DNA from: Rubricoccus sp038746605
GTDB taxonomy: Bacteria; Bacteroidota; Rhodothermia; Rhodothermales; Rubricoccaceae
DNA: 64,000 nt
Direction: 5' to 3'
Assembly: GCA_038746605.1 (NCBI GenBank)
Contig: JBCDKM010000006.1
Span: 62,001-126,000 of the forward strand
The first letter of the stretch is position 1. The number at the start of each line of letters is the position of its first letter. Position numbers and translations under genes: made by a program. Of the stretch, positions 45,811-53,680 are shown piece by piece. Under the pieces are notes generated by a model. That model saw nothing but the letters and a program-made list of their open reading frames with translations. It was not told where the DNA came from and searched no databases.

Positions 45811-46281
45811 ATGACTAACGCCCCTGTGAAGGCCCTAGACGTGCGCTCCATCGTCCACCACCACCACGTTCGACTGATCGACCTGGCCGGTTTCCTCGGT
45901 GAGGACGTGACGGTGAACGTCACGCGGAACGTGGAGATTGTGGAGGACGGCCCACGCAAGATTCCCTACGACGAGGTCGTCCTGGAACTCACCGACGACG
46001 AGGTCGCCCAGCGGCTCACCGAGGCAGGCACGATCCCGCGCTCGAAACGGACGCTGCCTCGGGTGGAGGCCGAACAGTTGAGAGCCGTGATCTCAGAGAT
46101 GACGCGCGAGCTATCAGTCCGGCGGCGAGTATTCCCCCGTTGGGTAGAGGAGGGCAAGATCACGCCCGAGGTGATGCACGTCCGTATCGCGATGCTCTCT
46201 ACGGGCATCGAGATTCTCCGTCAGCTGCTGGCGATGGTGCCGGGCGGGCAGACGCAGATGGACTTCGAGCAGGCGGCGTGA
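45811..46281 (+). CDS. Hypothetical prophage protein
   Basis: The 156-residue protein has an N-terminal beta segment (VRSIVHHHHVRLIDLAGFLGEDVTVNVTRNVEIVED) and a helical C-terminal half. No family recognised. The start is the ATG at 45811; the stop overlaps the next start (TGATG). Confidence 0.55.
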   Translation: MTNAPVKALDVRSIVHHHHVRLIDLAGFLGEDVTVNVTRNVEIVEDGPRKIPYDEVVLELTDDEVAQRLTEAGTIPRSKRTLPRVEAEQLRAVISEMTRELSVRRRVFPRWVEEGKITPEVMHVRIAMLSTGIEILRQLLAMVPGGQTQMDFEQAA

Positions 46282-46577
46282 TGGACTGTCCTCTCCTTCG
46301 AGATCGCTACACGCTGGCTGAGCGCCAGGCGGTGCTGCACGGGTTCGCGCATGACGGGCCGGTGACACGCGAGGCGTTCGTCCAGCGGGTTCGGGAGATC
46401 CTGGCGCCGCGAGATGCGGGGGACCTGCTCTCGCGCCTGGTGCGGGACGAGGTGGTGGTGATGGGCCGCTACTGGAACGATGACGACGAGCGACCGACGG
46501 CCACGATGTACGCGCTGGTGGGCAGCCTGCTGCAGCCCGCGCCTCACTACCCAGACCCTACCCCAACGGACTCATGA
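46281..46577 (+). CDS. Small hypothetical prophage protein, winged-helix-like
   Basis: The 98-residue protein has YTLAERQAVLHGFAHDGPVTREAFVQRVREILAPRDAGDLLSRLVRDEVVVMGRYW, which reads as three helices and a wing. Coupled on both sides by overlapping stops and starts. Confidence 0.5.
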   Translation: MDCPLLRDRYTLAERQAVLHGFAHDGPVTREAFVQRVREILAPRDAGDLLSRLVRDEVVVMGRYWNDDDERPTATMYALVGSLLQPAPHYPDPTPTDS

Positions 46578-46978
46578 GCACGGCACCAGGACGCGACGCA
46601 GAGGAACGGCGGATCCGTCGGCAGGCGGATCCAGTGGGTTCGCCTCGGGACCGAGGCAGGCATGGTCCGCTGTTCGCAGTGCCCGCCTACAAAGGCGGGC
46701 CAGACGCTCAGTTCCTGGCGTTCCACGAGACGAACCCGCACGTGTACCGCGAACTGGTGGGGATGGCACGACGCCTGAAGGGCGAGGGCCACCGTCAGTA
46801 CTCGATCAAGGGACTCTACGAAGCGCTCCGGTTCAAGTGGTCGCTGCAGACGCGCGGTGAGCCAGTGAAGCTGAACAACAACCACACCTCGCGCTACGCG
46901 CGGCTCATCATGGCGATGGAGCCGGACCTGAAGGGGTTCTTCGCGACGCGGGAGATGTCCAGCCGGGAGGAGCAATGA
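46574..46978 (+). CDS. Conserved Mu-like phage protein with palindrome insertion
   Basis: The 134-residue protein has a conserved core, FLAFHETNPHVYRELVGMARRLKGEGHRQYSIKGLYEALRFKW, then KLNNNHTSRYARLIMAMEPDLKGFFATRE, as in small proteins common to many phages. Residues about 18-32 (GSPRDRGRHG) are encoded by a palindromic element, read in a third frame. Function unknown. Confidence 0.65.
   Translation: MSTAPGRDAEERRIRRQADPVGSPRDRGRHGPLFAVPAYKGGPDAQFLAFHETNPHVYRELVGMARRLKGEGHRQYSIKGLYEALRFKWSLQTRGEPVKLNNNHTSRYARLIMAMEPDLKGFFATREMSSREEQ
46640..46659. repeat. Palindromic element inside prophage gene
   Basis: The sequence is tcgcctcgggaccgaggcag, in frame within the gene at 46574. Confidence 0.75.
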
Positions 46979-47325
46979 AGGAGCTGTCCGACCTCGACAA
47001 ACGCGTGCTCTACGCGATTCGAAGGCTCTCGAAGGTGGACGCCAACGGAGCCACTCCCACGAGCATCTCGGGCTACCTCGACGTGACGTATCACGCCGCC
47101 ACGAACCGTCTAAAGCGGCTGAGGGACGCGGGTGTGATCCAGTCCCGCTCTGGCTATGAGGTGGTGGAAGAGGACGACGAGCCGGGTTCCTCAGAACACC
47201 TTCGCTTTGTCGAGCGCGAGATCATCGATGCGCTGGAAGGAAACGTCACGGGCTTCCGGCTAGAGCTACGCCTCCGGAGGCTGCTCCCGGTCCTTCGATC
47301 CGCCATCGACCGCGCCTCCGACTAA
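46975..47325 (+). CDS. Winged-helix prophage protein
   Basis: The 116-residue protein has a MarR-like HTH (LDKRVLYAIRRLSKVDANGATPTSISGYLDVTYHAATNRLKRLRDAGVIQSRSGYEVVEE) in residues 6-65 and a helical basic C-terminus. ATGA overlap with the previous gene; stop shared with the next start (TAATG). Likely regulator or accessory. Confidence 0.6.
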   Translation: MKELSDLDKRVLYAIRRLSKVDANGATPTSISGYLDVTYHAATNRLKRLRDAGVIQSRSGYEVVEEDDEPGSSEHLRFVEREIIDALEGNVTGFRLELRLRRLLPVLRSAIDRASD

Positions 47326-47819
47326 TGGCCATCTACCTTCTCACTTGGAATCCTAAGTACTTCCGTCTCGCGGGCACCATCGCGGAGTTTGAGGACTCCG
47401 GCTACGCGACGGATAGCTGGCGGACGCAGAGTCGGCGGATCGTGCCGGGCGACCAGCTGCTCCTGCTGCGGCAGGGCACGAACCGAGGGATCGTCGGACT
47501 AGCGGTGGCCACGGGCGCGCCGGAGCAGTTGACGTTGCCCTGGGACGAGGGCCGGGCGCGCTGGTACGTACCGCTGGAGTGGGAGCGAATCCAGGCCGAG
47601 CCGTTCCTCCCAATGGCCGCGCTGAGACAGCGGTTTCTGATCTCGCATAACTGGCAGCCTCGATGCTCCGGGACGCTGATTCCAGAGCCGACGGGGCAGG
47701 CGCTGCTCATTCACATTGACCTGCTAGGCGGAAACGACACGGACGCTAGGCGGGCCCCACACATCTCCAGCGGCGACAGCTCGTGTGCTACGGACCCCAA
47801 CCCCAACGCACCATGCTGA
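47325..47819 (+). CDS. EVE/PUA-like domain prophage protein
   Basis: The 164-residue protein begins AIYLLTWNPKYFRL, the signature of EVE-type PUA-like domains. IVPGDQLLLLRQGTNRGIVGLAVATGAP and WYVPLEWERI follow, matching the DNA/RNA-modified-base binding fold seen in McrB-like specificity domains. The last 35 residues are the translated 72-base repeat R (DLLGGNDTDARR). A role in reading modified bases or counter-defence is an inference. Confidence 0.65.
   Translation: MAIYLLTWNPKYFRLAGTIAEFEDSGYATDSWRTQSRRIVPGDQLLLLRQGTNRGIVGLAVATGAPEQLTLPWDEGRARWYVPLEWERIQAEPFLPMAALRQRFLISHNWQPRCSGTLIPEPTGQALLIHIDLLGGNDTDARRAPHISSGDSSCATDPNPNAPC
47718..47789 (+). repeat. Repeat R, copy 1 (72 bases)
   Basis: It matches 48512-48583 at 68 of 72 positions. 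Each copy ends the upstream gene and precedes a paralogous start codon. Confidence 0.9.
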
Positions 47820-48220
47820 CCCTCTTCAACCTCCTCCCCGAAACCGGCTCCTCTCGATTCGACGGCACCACGGTCCATTACGCGATCCACACGGATCCGC
47901 ACTGGGTTCTCGCGCAGGCTCGGGCCGGGCGCTTCGACCTGGACATGGACTCCTCGACGGCGCTGGAGCGGGCGCTGCTGGCCGAGCCTCAGGCGGACGC
48001 ATCCCAGGGCTCTGGCGCGACTGAGCCCGTCACTCCCGTCACGGACCAACTCGCCGCGATGCAGGAGCTGACGCAGGCTCTGGAGCACATCCAGAAGGCG
48101 CAGCGGCTGCTCCAGGGAGACAAAGTTCTAGCGCGCCAGCTCCTGACCGTCTTCGACGGTCAGGCCACCATCATCGACGCGCTCAAGGAAAACCTCGAGC
48201 GCATCTCCCCTCCCTCATAG
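47813..48220 (+). CDS. Prophage protein, paralogue of 48607
   Basis: The 135-residue acidic protein starts LTLFNLLPETGSSRFDG...IHTDPHWVLAQARAGRFDLDMDSS. The arrangement LLP-TGS...PHWVLA-ARA-R-DLD matches LIPTGSGSDF...APWLLAEVQADRIELD of the gene at 48607. A helical C-terminal half follows. Function unknown. Confidence 0.55.
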   Translation: MLTLFNLLPETGSSRFDGTTVHYAIHTDPHWVLAQARAGRFDLDMDSSTALERALLAEPQADASQGSGATEPVTPVTDQLAAMQELTQALEHIQKAQRLLQGDKVLARQLLTVFDGQATIIDALKENLERISPPS

Positions 48221-48223
48221 GCC

Positions 48224-48610
48224 ATGGCCACGCAACGTTCGCGCGAACTCGCCGCGATCCACGCCATCAAGAGCAAGCTCGGTATGTCAGACGATGACTG
48301 CCGGGCTGCTCTCGTTCACGTGGTGAGCGTGGACTCGGCCAGGAAGATCCAGACGAGCGTCAGGAGGGTCACGGCGAGAGCAGCAGAGCGCATCGAGGCC
48401 CCGAACGGCCGCGAGACGCGAGGGCTGGATCCGATGCAGGTGGCCGCTCTCATTCGGCGCGGCGACATCGTGCTGGCCGGGCCACCGAACGGGCAGGCTG
48501 TCTACGTCATCGACCTGCTAGGCGGAAACGACACACACGCTAGGCGGCACCCACACATCTCCAGCGGCGACAGCTCGTGTGCTGAGGACACCCCCCCAAC
48601 GTCCTCATGA
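48224..48610 (+). CDS. Truncated GemA-like protein, chimeric C-terminus
   Basis: The 128-residue product's residues 1-45 match GemA (RSRELAAIHAIKSKLGMSDDDCRAALVHVVSVDSARKIQTS). After that it diverges into PMQVAALIRRGDIVLAGPPNGQAVYVIDLLG and the repeat R tail. About 105 bases of the 5' end are roughly 95 percent identical to the full gemA at 48996. It is a partial duplicate, possibly still expressed since its stop couples to the next gene. Confidence 0.55.
   Translation: MATQRSRELAAIHAIKSKLGMSDDDCRAALVHVVSVDSARKIQTSVRRVTARAAERIEAPNGRETRGLDPMQVAALIRRGDIVLAGPPNGQAVYVIDLLGGNDTHARRHPHISSGDSSCAEDTPPTSS
48512..48583 (+). repeat. Repeat R, copy 2 (72 bases)
   Basis: 94 percent identical to copy 1, in the same orientation, 794 bases away. 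Confidence 0.9.
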
Positions 48611-48996
48611 CACCGCTCGCTCTTACCGATCTCATTCCCACCGGCTCCGGCTCGGACTTCACCATCGCCGAAGCCCTGGACCTCGACGCCCCCTGGCTCC
48701 TCGCAGAGGTCCAGGCGGACCGGATCGAGCTCGATGCCGACGCGCTGGCCGCGCTCTACGATGCGGTAGGCGGTCCAGATGAGTCGGCCTGCACGGTAGC
48801 CCCTCTGGGAGCCAACGAGTTGGAGGCCGCGCTGCACCTCTCCGGCGAGGCGCTAAAGGCTGTGGGAGCACTCATCACTCGCGTGGGCACGGATGCCTCG
48901 TTGCTGAGGCAGGCTGACGCGCTGCACGACGGCCTGACCGATCTCCAGGCAGAGGTCGCGATGAGCCTGAACCGAATCACAGACTCCGTTCCGTAA
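48607..48996 (+). CDS. Prophage protein, paralogue of 47813
   Basis: The 129-residue acidic protein has an N-terminal domain of about 50 residues as in 47813 and a helical C-terminal domain (GEALKAVGALITRVGTDASLLRQADALHDGLTDLQAEVAMSLNRI). Coupled to the previous gene by ATGA and to gemA by TAATG. Confidence 0.55.
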   Translation: MTPLALTDLIPTGSGSDFTIAEALDLDAPWLLAEVQADRIELDADALAALYDAVGGPDESACTVAPLGANELEAALHLSGEALKAVGALITRVGTDASLLRQADALHDGLTDLQAEVAMSLNRITDSVP

Positions 48997-49478
48997 TGGC
49001 GAATCGTTCCCGGCGCAGCCGCGAGCTAGCGGCAATCCACACCATCAAGAGCAAGCTCGGTATGTCAGACGATGACTACCGGGCTGCTCTCGTTCACGTC
49101 GTGGGCGTGAACTCGGCCGGGAAGATCCAGACGAGCGACGGGCGGCAGCGGTTCATCGAGCACTTGCGGGAGTTGGAGCGCCGGATGGGTCTGGCGACTC
49201 GGTCCGCCTCGGCACCGAGGCGGACACGGCGGGGATCAGAGATGGGGTTTCGGGACGAGGACTCGCCTCGGGAGAAGAAGGTGCGCATGCAGTGGCTCCA
49301 CCTAGTGGACCTGGGAGCCGTGGAGACGCCGACGCAGGACGCGCTGAATGCGTGGATTCGTCGCCAGGGCTGGGGGGTGGACCACATCAACTGGCTGGAG
49401 AACAGCGGGCAGATCAACACCTGCATCGAGGCGCTGAAGCGCTGGATCGAGCGCGTGGAGAACGACACGACCACGTAA
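48996..49478 (+). CDS. gemA: GemA/Gp16-family phage protein
   Basis: The 160-residue protein of the Mu gp16/GemA family has RSRELAAIHTIKSKLGMSDDDYRAAL, a LRELERRMG segment, and a C-terminal MQWLHLVDLGAVETPTQDALNAWIRRQGWGVDHINWLENSGQINTCIEALKRW. A palindromic element supplies a basic insert (SASAPRRTRRGS) between the halves. In Mu, GemA alters host supercoiling and gene expression. It sits directly before mor, as in Mu. Confidence 0.8.
   Translation: MANRSRRSRELAAIHTIKSKLGMSDDDYRAALVHVVGVNSAGKIQTSDGRQRFIEHLRELERRMGLATRSASAPRRTRRGSEMGFRDEDSPREKKVRMQWLHLVDLGAVETPTQDALNAWIRRQGWGVDHINWLENSGQINTCIEALKRWIERVENDTTT
49204..49223. repeat. Palindromic element inside gemA
   Basis: The sequence is ccgcctcggcaccgaggcgg, read in the frame giving SASAPRR. 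Confidence 0.85.
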
Positions 49479-49487
49479 ACCACCATC

Positions 49488-49814
49488 ATGTCAGACTTCT
49501 GGAACGAGATCGAAGCGGAGGACCTGCCAGAGGACCTACGAGACCTAGAGCGCGAGATCGGGATGGACGCGGTGCGCCACCTCGTCGAGACCTGGGGGGG
49601 AATGCAGCTGTACGTGCAGGCGCCGGACAAACTTCGAGATGCCGTCGCTCGGCGAGTCATCACGGAGGAGTGGAACGGACGAAACGAGGGCGACCTGGCA
49701 CGGCGTCTGGGCGTGAGTCGGCGATTCGTGCACGACCACTTGACCGGGGCGCCCGCGAAGCGCACCGCACGTCGGAAGCGCCAGCAAGGTCCGGGTCTGT
49801 TCGGGGACGAGTGA
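49488..49814 (+). CDS. mor: Mor-family transcription activator
   Basis: The 108-residue protein matches Mu Mor/C. It has an N-terminal dimerisation part (LPEDLRDLEREIGMDAVRHLVETWGGMQLYVQAPDKL). The HTH is NEGDLARRLGVSRRFVHDHLTG, and the tail ends in GPGLFGDE like the family. It activates middle or late phage genes by binding upstream of the -35 region. The TTTTGCGCnGCCGTTTTAG motif begins 8 bases after its stop. Confidence 0.87.
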   Translation: MSDFWNEIEAEDLPEDLRDLEREIGMDAVRHLVETWGGMQLYVQAPDKLRDAVARRVITEEWNGRNEGDLARRLGVSRRFVHDHLTGAPAKRTARRKRQQGPGLFGDE

Positions 49815-49820
49815 TGCCCC

Positions 49821-49842
49821 CTTTTGCGCAGCCGTTTTAGCC
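49821..49842 (+). promoter_or_regulatory. Candidate Mor-dependent promoter element, copy A
   Basis: It contains TTTTGCGCaGCCGTTTTAG and matches copy B at 60061-60082 in 21 of 22 bases. It lies in the 58-base gap upstream of the first lysis-region gene. Confidence 0.6.
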
Positions 49843-49872
49843 GACGGATCGAAAGGGCGCGATTGTGGCCGC

Positions 49873-50205
49873 GTGTCGAGCCCATCTGAGCCAGCGGAAA
49901 AGGCGAAGCGCTACCGGTTCCATGAATGCGTGGAGCGCTGGCGCCCTACGCTCCTCGGGCTTCGCACGCTGCTCATTCTGTTCGTGGCCTACCCCCTCGC
50001 GGTAGCGCTGACGATCCGCGTCTTCCAGATGGACGACGAGCACGTGATCGGTGCGCTGCCGTCGATGGCGGCGATCTACACCGTCCTGCTTCTGGCCTAC
50101 CCGGTCAGCAAGGCTGCGACGGGACTCCGCACTCGCTGGGGTGGCGCGAGCTACGACCCGCCTCGATACGGCGACGATGAGTCTCTCCTGGATCTCGATG
50201 CCTGA
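49873..50205 (+). CDS. Two-helix membrane protein, candidate holin
   Basis: The 110-residue protein starts at GTG 49873. Two membrane helices (LLGLRTLLILFVAYPLAVALTI and ALPSMAAIYTVLLLAYPVSKAA) are separated by a short acidic turn, with a polar C-terminus. As first gene of the lysis unit, before the spanins and endolysin, a class II holin is plausible. No sequence family supports this. Confidence 0.6.
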   Translation: MSSPSEPAEKAKRYRFHECVERWRPTLLGLRTLLILFVAYPLAVALTIRVFQMDDEHVIGALPSMAAIYTVLLLAYPVSKAATGLRTRWGGASYDPPRYGDDESLLDLDA

Positions 50206-50593
50206 CTTCCGACTCCTCTCTGTCTTCGCGGCCGTGCTCCTGGCCTCGCTGCTGTACGCCAGTTGCGAGAGTCACCGCGCAGACCGCGCCGAAGACCGGG
50301 TGGAACAGCTCTCGGCCGACATCGACGAGCGGACACTGGAGCGAGACCGCGCCGTCTCTGAACGCGACGGGCTCCGCCTCGCGCTCGCCGAGCAGATGGC
50401 AGCCGTCGACAGCGTCCGCCAGTTCGCGGCCGACCAGGCCGAGCGCGTGACCGAGGCGGGCGACGTGGCGCGCGAGATCGAGCGCGATACGCGGGCCGAA
50501 GTAGAGGCCATCCTGGTCCAGCCTCCGCCCCCGGACGACAGTGTAGGGTCCTTCCTCCTCGAACAAGCCGAGAGGCTGGGTGAGCAGTGGTGA
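50198..50593 (+). CDS. Inner-membrane spanin (Rz-like)
   Basis: The 131-residue protein has an N-terminal signal anchor (MPDFRLLSVFAAVLLASLLYASC) followed by a long charged coiled coil (RAEDRVEQLSADIDERTLERDRAVSERDGLRLALAEQ). It is followed immediately by a small lipoprotein gene, the classic Rz/Rz1 arrangement. It would join inner and outer membrane in the last step of lysis. The ATG at 50198 overlaps the upstream gene. Confidence 0.75.
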   Translation: MPDFRLLSVFAAVLLASLLYASCESHRADRAEDRVEQLSADIDERTLERDRAVSERDGLRLALAEQMAAVDSVRQFAADQAERVTEAGDVAREIERDTRAEVEAILVQPPPPDDSVGSFLLEQAERLGEQW

Positions 50594-50889
50594 AGCCTCT
50601 CGTTCTCCTTCTCGCGCTGGCTATGGCGACCTCGGGCTGCACGCGGACCCGGACGGTAGTCGAGACGCAAGTGGTCTCGGTGGCCGTGCCGGTGCCGGTC
50701 TATCCGCCGGAGCCACCTGCTCTGCTTCGGCCGTCGCTACCGATCCAATCTCTCGACAGCACGGCGACGCCAGGCGTGACAGCCCGCGCCTACGTGGCCT
50801 CCATCGTCGCGCTGATGGGCTACGTGCGCGAGCTGGAGACGCTTCTCAACGCCTACCGACGCTCCCCTCTTCCCGACTCCACCCGTTGA
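50590..50889 (+). CDS. Outer-membrane spanin lipoprotein (Rz1-like)
   Basis: The 99-residue protein starts at GTG 50590 (or 50587), overlapping the i-spanin stop as GTGA. It has a lipoprotein signal (KPLVLLLALAMATSGC) and a Pro-rich stretch (VPVPVYPPEPPALLRPSLP), both typical of Rz1. A short helical C-terminus follows. Confidence 0.75.
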   Translation: MKPLVLLLALAMATSGCTRTRTVVETQVVSVAVPVPVYPPEPPALLRPSLPIQSLDSTATPGVTARAYVASIVALMGYVRELETLLNAYRRSPLPDSTR

Positions 50890-50892
50890 CCC

Positions 50893-51636
50893 ATGTCCTA
50901 CTCGAAGGCGTTCTGGAAGAAGGTCCAGACTCGGCTCCGCGATCTCGGCTACTACCACCGTCGGATCGATGGCATCCCGGGCTCGAACACCAAGCTGGGC
51001 CTGCGCCGCTTCCAGCACGACCGGCAGCTGCTCCGGTCCCAGGGAGGACCACTCCGTTTCCCCGGCACGCTCGGCCCAACGACCATCAAGGCGCTCGGTT
51101 TGAGCGTGCCCGCTGATCCCTCAGCCCCCGTGGCAGGCGAGCCGCCCTGGATGACTATCGCGCGGAGCTATCTCGGCTTGCATGAGAGGACGCACAACTC
51201 GCGCCTGCGCCGCTTCCTCCGCTCCGATCGACGGACGCTCGGCGACCCTGCTCGCCTCCCCTGGTGCGGAGACTTCGTCGAGACCGCGATCCGACTCGCA
51301 CTCGAAGACGAGCCGTTTCCAGGCCGTCTGGGGGAGAACCCGTACCTCGCCCGAAACTGGATGGAGTTCGGCCAGCCCTGCGAACTCACGACCGGCGCCG
51401 TCGTGGTGTTTTGGCGCGGTCGCCGAAATGGTCTAAGCGGCCACGTAGGATTCGTGTCAGGCCAGGCGCCAGGGCGGATCTACACACTGGGCGGCAACCA
51501 GAGCAATCGGGTGAGCATCGCGCCACTGTCAGCAGACCGGGTGCTCGGCTTTCGCTGGCCGCTGACGGTGGCTCCCCCATCAGAGGTTGGAGCAGACCGC
51601 ATGTACGGAGGCAGCCTCTCGACCAACGAAGCCTGA
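50893..51636 (+). CDS. Endolysin: peptidoglycan-binding plus CHAP/NlpC-like domain
   Basis: The 247-residue protein has an N-terminal PG_binding_1 domain (VQTRLRDLGYYHRRIDGIPGSNTKLGLRRFQHD). The catalytic domain (about 85-235) has the Cys in LPWCGDFVETAIRLAL, the His in LSGHVGFVSG and LGGNQSN, as in phage TIGR02594-type cysteine peptidases. It cuts peptidoglycan cross-bridges during lysis. No signal peptide, so it needs a holin. Confidence 0.85.
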   Translation: MSYSKAFWKKVQTRLRDLGYYHRRIDGIPGSNTKLGLRRFQHDRQLLRSQGGPLRFPGTLGPTTIKALGLSVPADPSAPVAGEPPWMTIARSYLGLHERTHNSRLRRFLRSDRRTLGDPARLPWCGDFVETAIRLALEDEPFPGRLGENPYLARNWMEFGQPCELTTGAVVVFWRGRRNGLSGHVGFVSGQAPGRIYTLGGNQSNRVSIAPLSADRVLGFRWPLTVAPPSEVGADRMYGGSLSTNEA

Positions 51637-52091
51637 TGGGACGCCTGCTCGACAAACTCAACAGGACCCGCCTTCGAGGCTTCGAGGTGGACCGGGTCGT
51701 GCTCGCCAATGGCGATCCGATGACGGCCGCGTACATCCTGTTCTGGGCGCACATCTGGTGGGCGGTCCCGCTGGCGATCAACCCGGAGCAGTTGGCCGCT
51801 CTCGACTTCTACGAGCACTTTCCGCTCGTCCGGTACCACGTATGGGACGGACTCGCATTCATCGCGGCCGCTCTCCTTCGAATCGGGCTGAGCCGGGGCG
51901 AACTCCGTTGGATCCAGGTCGGCGCGATCGTCTCCGGCGTGGTCTGGATCTGGGCCGACATCGCGCTGCTCGTCGCGTTCTGGCCAGACGTTCTCACCAG
52001 TCTCGTCTACACGGCGCTCTTCTTCTCGTCGATGTGGCTCCTGTACCTCACGCGTAGCGCCTGGGTGGACGCGGCGCCTCCGCCGCGATGA
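51636..52091 (+). CDS. Four-helix membrane protein, alternative holin candidate
   Basis: The 151-residue protein has about four membrane helices (MTAAYILFWAHIWWAVPLAI, HVWDGLAFIAAALLRIGL, WIQVGAIVSGVVWIWADIALLVAFW, SLVYTALFFSSMWLLYL). It is coupled to the endolysin by TGATG. Could be a holin or an antiholin; unrecognised. Confidence 0.6.
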   Translation: MGRLLDKLNRTRLRGFEVDRVVLANGDPMTAAYILFWAHIWWAVPLAINPEQLAALDFYEHFPLVRYHVWDGLAFIAAALLRIGLSRGELRWIQVGAIVSGVVWIWADIALLVAFWPDVLTSLVYTALFFSSMWLLYLTRSAWVDAAPPPR

Positions 52092-52465
52092 AGGAGGTGC
52101 TGACCATCCTCGCGCCGGTGCTGACCATCGTGGTCGGCTTCATCGGCGCCTGGCTTCTCCACCTGCGCGAGACCCGGAAGCTGCGTGGAGAGCAGGCGGA
52201 CAGAGCACAGTCCGCTGCCCAGCAACAGATCCAGACGGCTCTTGAAGAGCGTGGCCTGGAGCGCAAAGTCGAGAAGTTCAACGACAAGCTGGAGGAGCGC
52301 GACCGGCTCTTCCGAGATCTGGAGCGCCGATTCGATGACCTCCGCGCCATGCTCCCTGAGCACTACGTCCGCCGCGAAGACTGGGTCGAAGCCCAGGCTC
52401 GCACCGAGCGCAAGCTCGACGCCATCAACTCCCAGGTCCACGACATCGCCGTCAAGCTGAACTGA
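52088..52465 (+). CDS. DUF2730-like phage protein (Mu gp25-like)
   Basis: The 125-residue protein has one N-terminal membrane helix (ILAPVLTIVVGFIGAWLLHL) and a long coiled coil (QIQTALEERGLERKVEKFNDKLEERDRLFRDLERRFDDLRAMLPEHYVRREDW). This architecture and position match DUF2730 of Mu-like phages. Role unknown, near packaging genes. Overlaps both neighbours. Confidence 0.75.
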   Translation: MKEVLTILAPVLTIVVGFIGAWLLHLRETRKLRGEQADRAQSAAQQQIQTALEERGLERKVEKFNDKLEERDRLFRDLERRFDDLRAMLPEHYVRREDWVEAQARTERKLDAINSQVHDIAVKLN

Positions 52466-53073
52466 TGACCCCACACGAACGAAACTCCGGGAACCAGGCA
52501 GAGGCCCGCTGGGCGCTCCTCAGTGCACTCTACGAAGCACGCCACGGCTTTCTATCCGAGGGCGTGATGGCGAAAGAGTGTGCTGAGGAAGGGGTCAAGC
52601 TGACGAGGCAAGGTCTCCATCGCGTCGCACAGTACTTGGCAGGTCGTGGTCTCGCGGAGATCGACGAGCAGGAAGGGTCGGGCGCCTGGCGCGTCCGCAT
52701 CACGCCGGAAGGGGTGGACCTGGTGGAGCACGTGGGCGACTGTCCAGACGGCATCGCTCGTCCAGAGACCGGCGCGAGCGTACGACAGCGGCAGCTGCGC
52801 GAGGCGCGCTGGCGCGTGCTCCAGACGCTCTCGATCGGGATGCCATACGCGACGAGCGAGCGGATCATCCTGAAGGCGATCAACGACATCGACCTCGAAC
52901 TCTCGGAGCAGCAGCTGCGCCAGGAGCTGTCCTACCTCGCGCGGACCGGCCTCTCGGTTATCGATGACGAGCAGTCGATCTGGAAGGCGCACCTCACGCC
53001 GGACGGCGTGGACGTCGTCGAGTACGTCCGCGATGCGCCTCCGGGCGTGGAGCGGCCCGAGAAGTACTGGTAG
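52465..53073 (+). CDS. Tandem winged-helix phage protein (VpaChn25_0724-like, duplicated)
   Basis: The 202-residue protein has two copies of a 95-residue module. Each is a three-helix winged helix ending in TPEGVDLVEHVGDCPDGIARPE and TPDGVDVVEYVRDAPPGVERPE. A single copy is the usual length of the Mu-like gene found at this position. The duplication is a fusion of two units. DNA binding is likely; its role in packaging is unproved. Confidence 0.7.
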   Translation: MTPHERNSGNQAEARWALLSALYEARHGFLSEGVMAKECAEEGVKLTRQGLHRVAQYLAGRGLAEIDEQEGSGAWRVRITPEGVDLVEHVGDCPDGIARPETGASVRQRQLREARWRVLQTLSIGMPYATSERIILKAINDIDLELSEQQLRQELSYLARTGLSVIDDEQSIWKAHLTPDGVDVVEYVRDAPPGVERPEKYW

Positions 53074-53078
53074 CGCCG

Positions 53079-53600
53079 ATGCCTGCACGCAGCTCCGTCT
53101 ACACTCTCCCGCCCGAGCTGCGCGAGCAGCTGGACCAGCGGCTCGTAGCGAGCGGCTTCGGCGGCTACGACGCGCTGGCGGAGTGGCTGGCCGAGAGCGG
53201 GCACGAGATCAGCCGGAGCGCGATCGGGCGGTACGGGAAGACATTCAAGGACCGGATCGGTCTGCTCCAGGAGGTGACGGAGCAGGCCCGCGTGACGGTG
53301 GAGACGATCGGGGACGACGAGGACGCGCTGGGCGCGGCCACGATGGCGATCGCGAAGCAGCAGCTGTTCAGCGCGCTGGTGGACTTCAAGCTGGACCCGG
53401 ACTCCGTCGACCTGAACGACCTCCTGCTTAACGTGTCCCGGCTCTCGAACAGCTCCGTGCGTCTGAACGAGTACCGCTCGAAGGTCCGCCAGCGCGCCAA
53501 GGCGGCGGCGGCAGAGGTCGACTCCGTGGCTCGGGCCGGAGGGCTCTCCGACGACGCAGCGGCTCAGATCCGCGCAAAAATCCTGGGGGTAGCCGCATGA
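53079..53600 (+). CDS. DUF3486 protein, probable small terminase subunit
   Basis: The 173-residue protein starts with a DUF3486-like HTH (LPPELREQLDQRLVASGFGGYDALAEWLAESGHEISRSAIGRYGKTFKDRI). A helical region follows, with FSALVDFKLDPDSVDLNDLLLNVSRLSNSSVRLNEYRSKVRQRAK. In Mu-like phages this protein (gp27) is the DNA-recognition subunit of terminase. Confidence 0.8.
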   Translation: MPARSSVYTLPPELREQLDQRLVASGFGGYDALAEWLAESGHEISRSAIGRYGKTFKDRIGLLQEVTEQARVTVETIGDDEDALGAATMAIAKQQLFSALVDFKLDPDSVDLNDLLLNVSRLSNSSVRLNEYRSKVRQRAKAAAAEVDSVARAGGLSDDAAAQIRAKILGVAA

Positions 53601-53680
53601 GGTGGCTCCCGTTCATCGGCCTGTTGCTTCTGGCCGCTTCCTCCAACCCGGCCCCAGGTGGGCCGAGACCTGCTTCGGGC

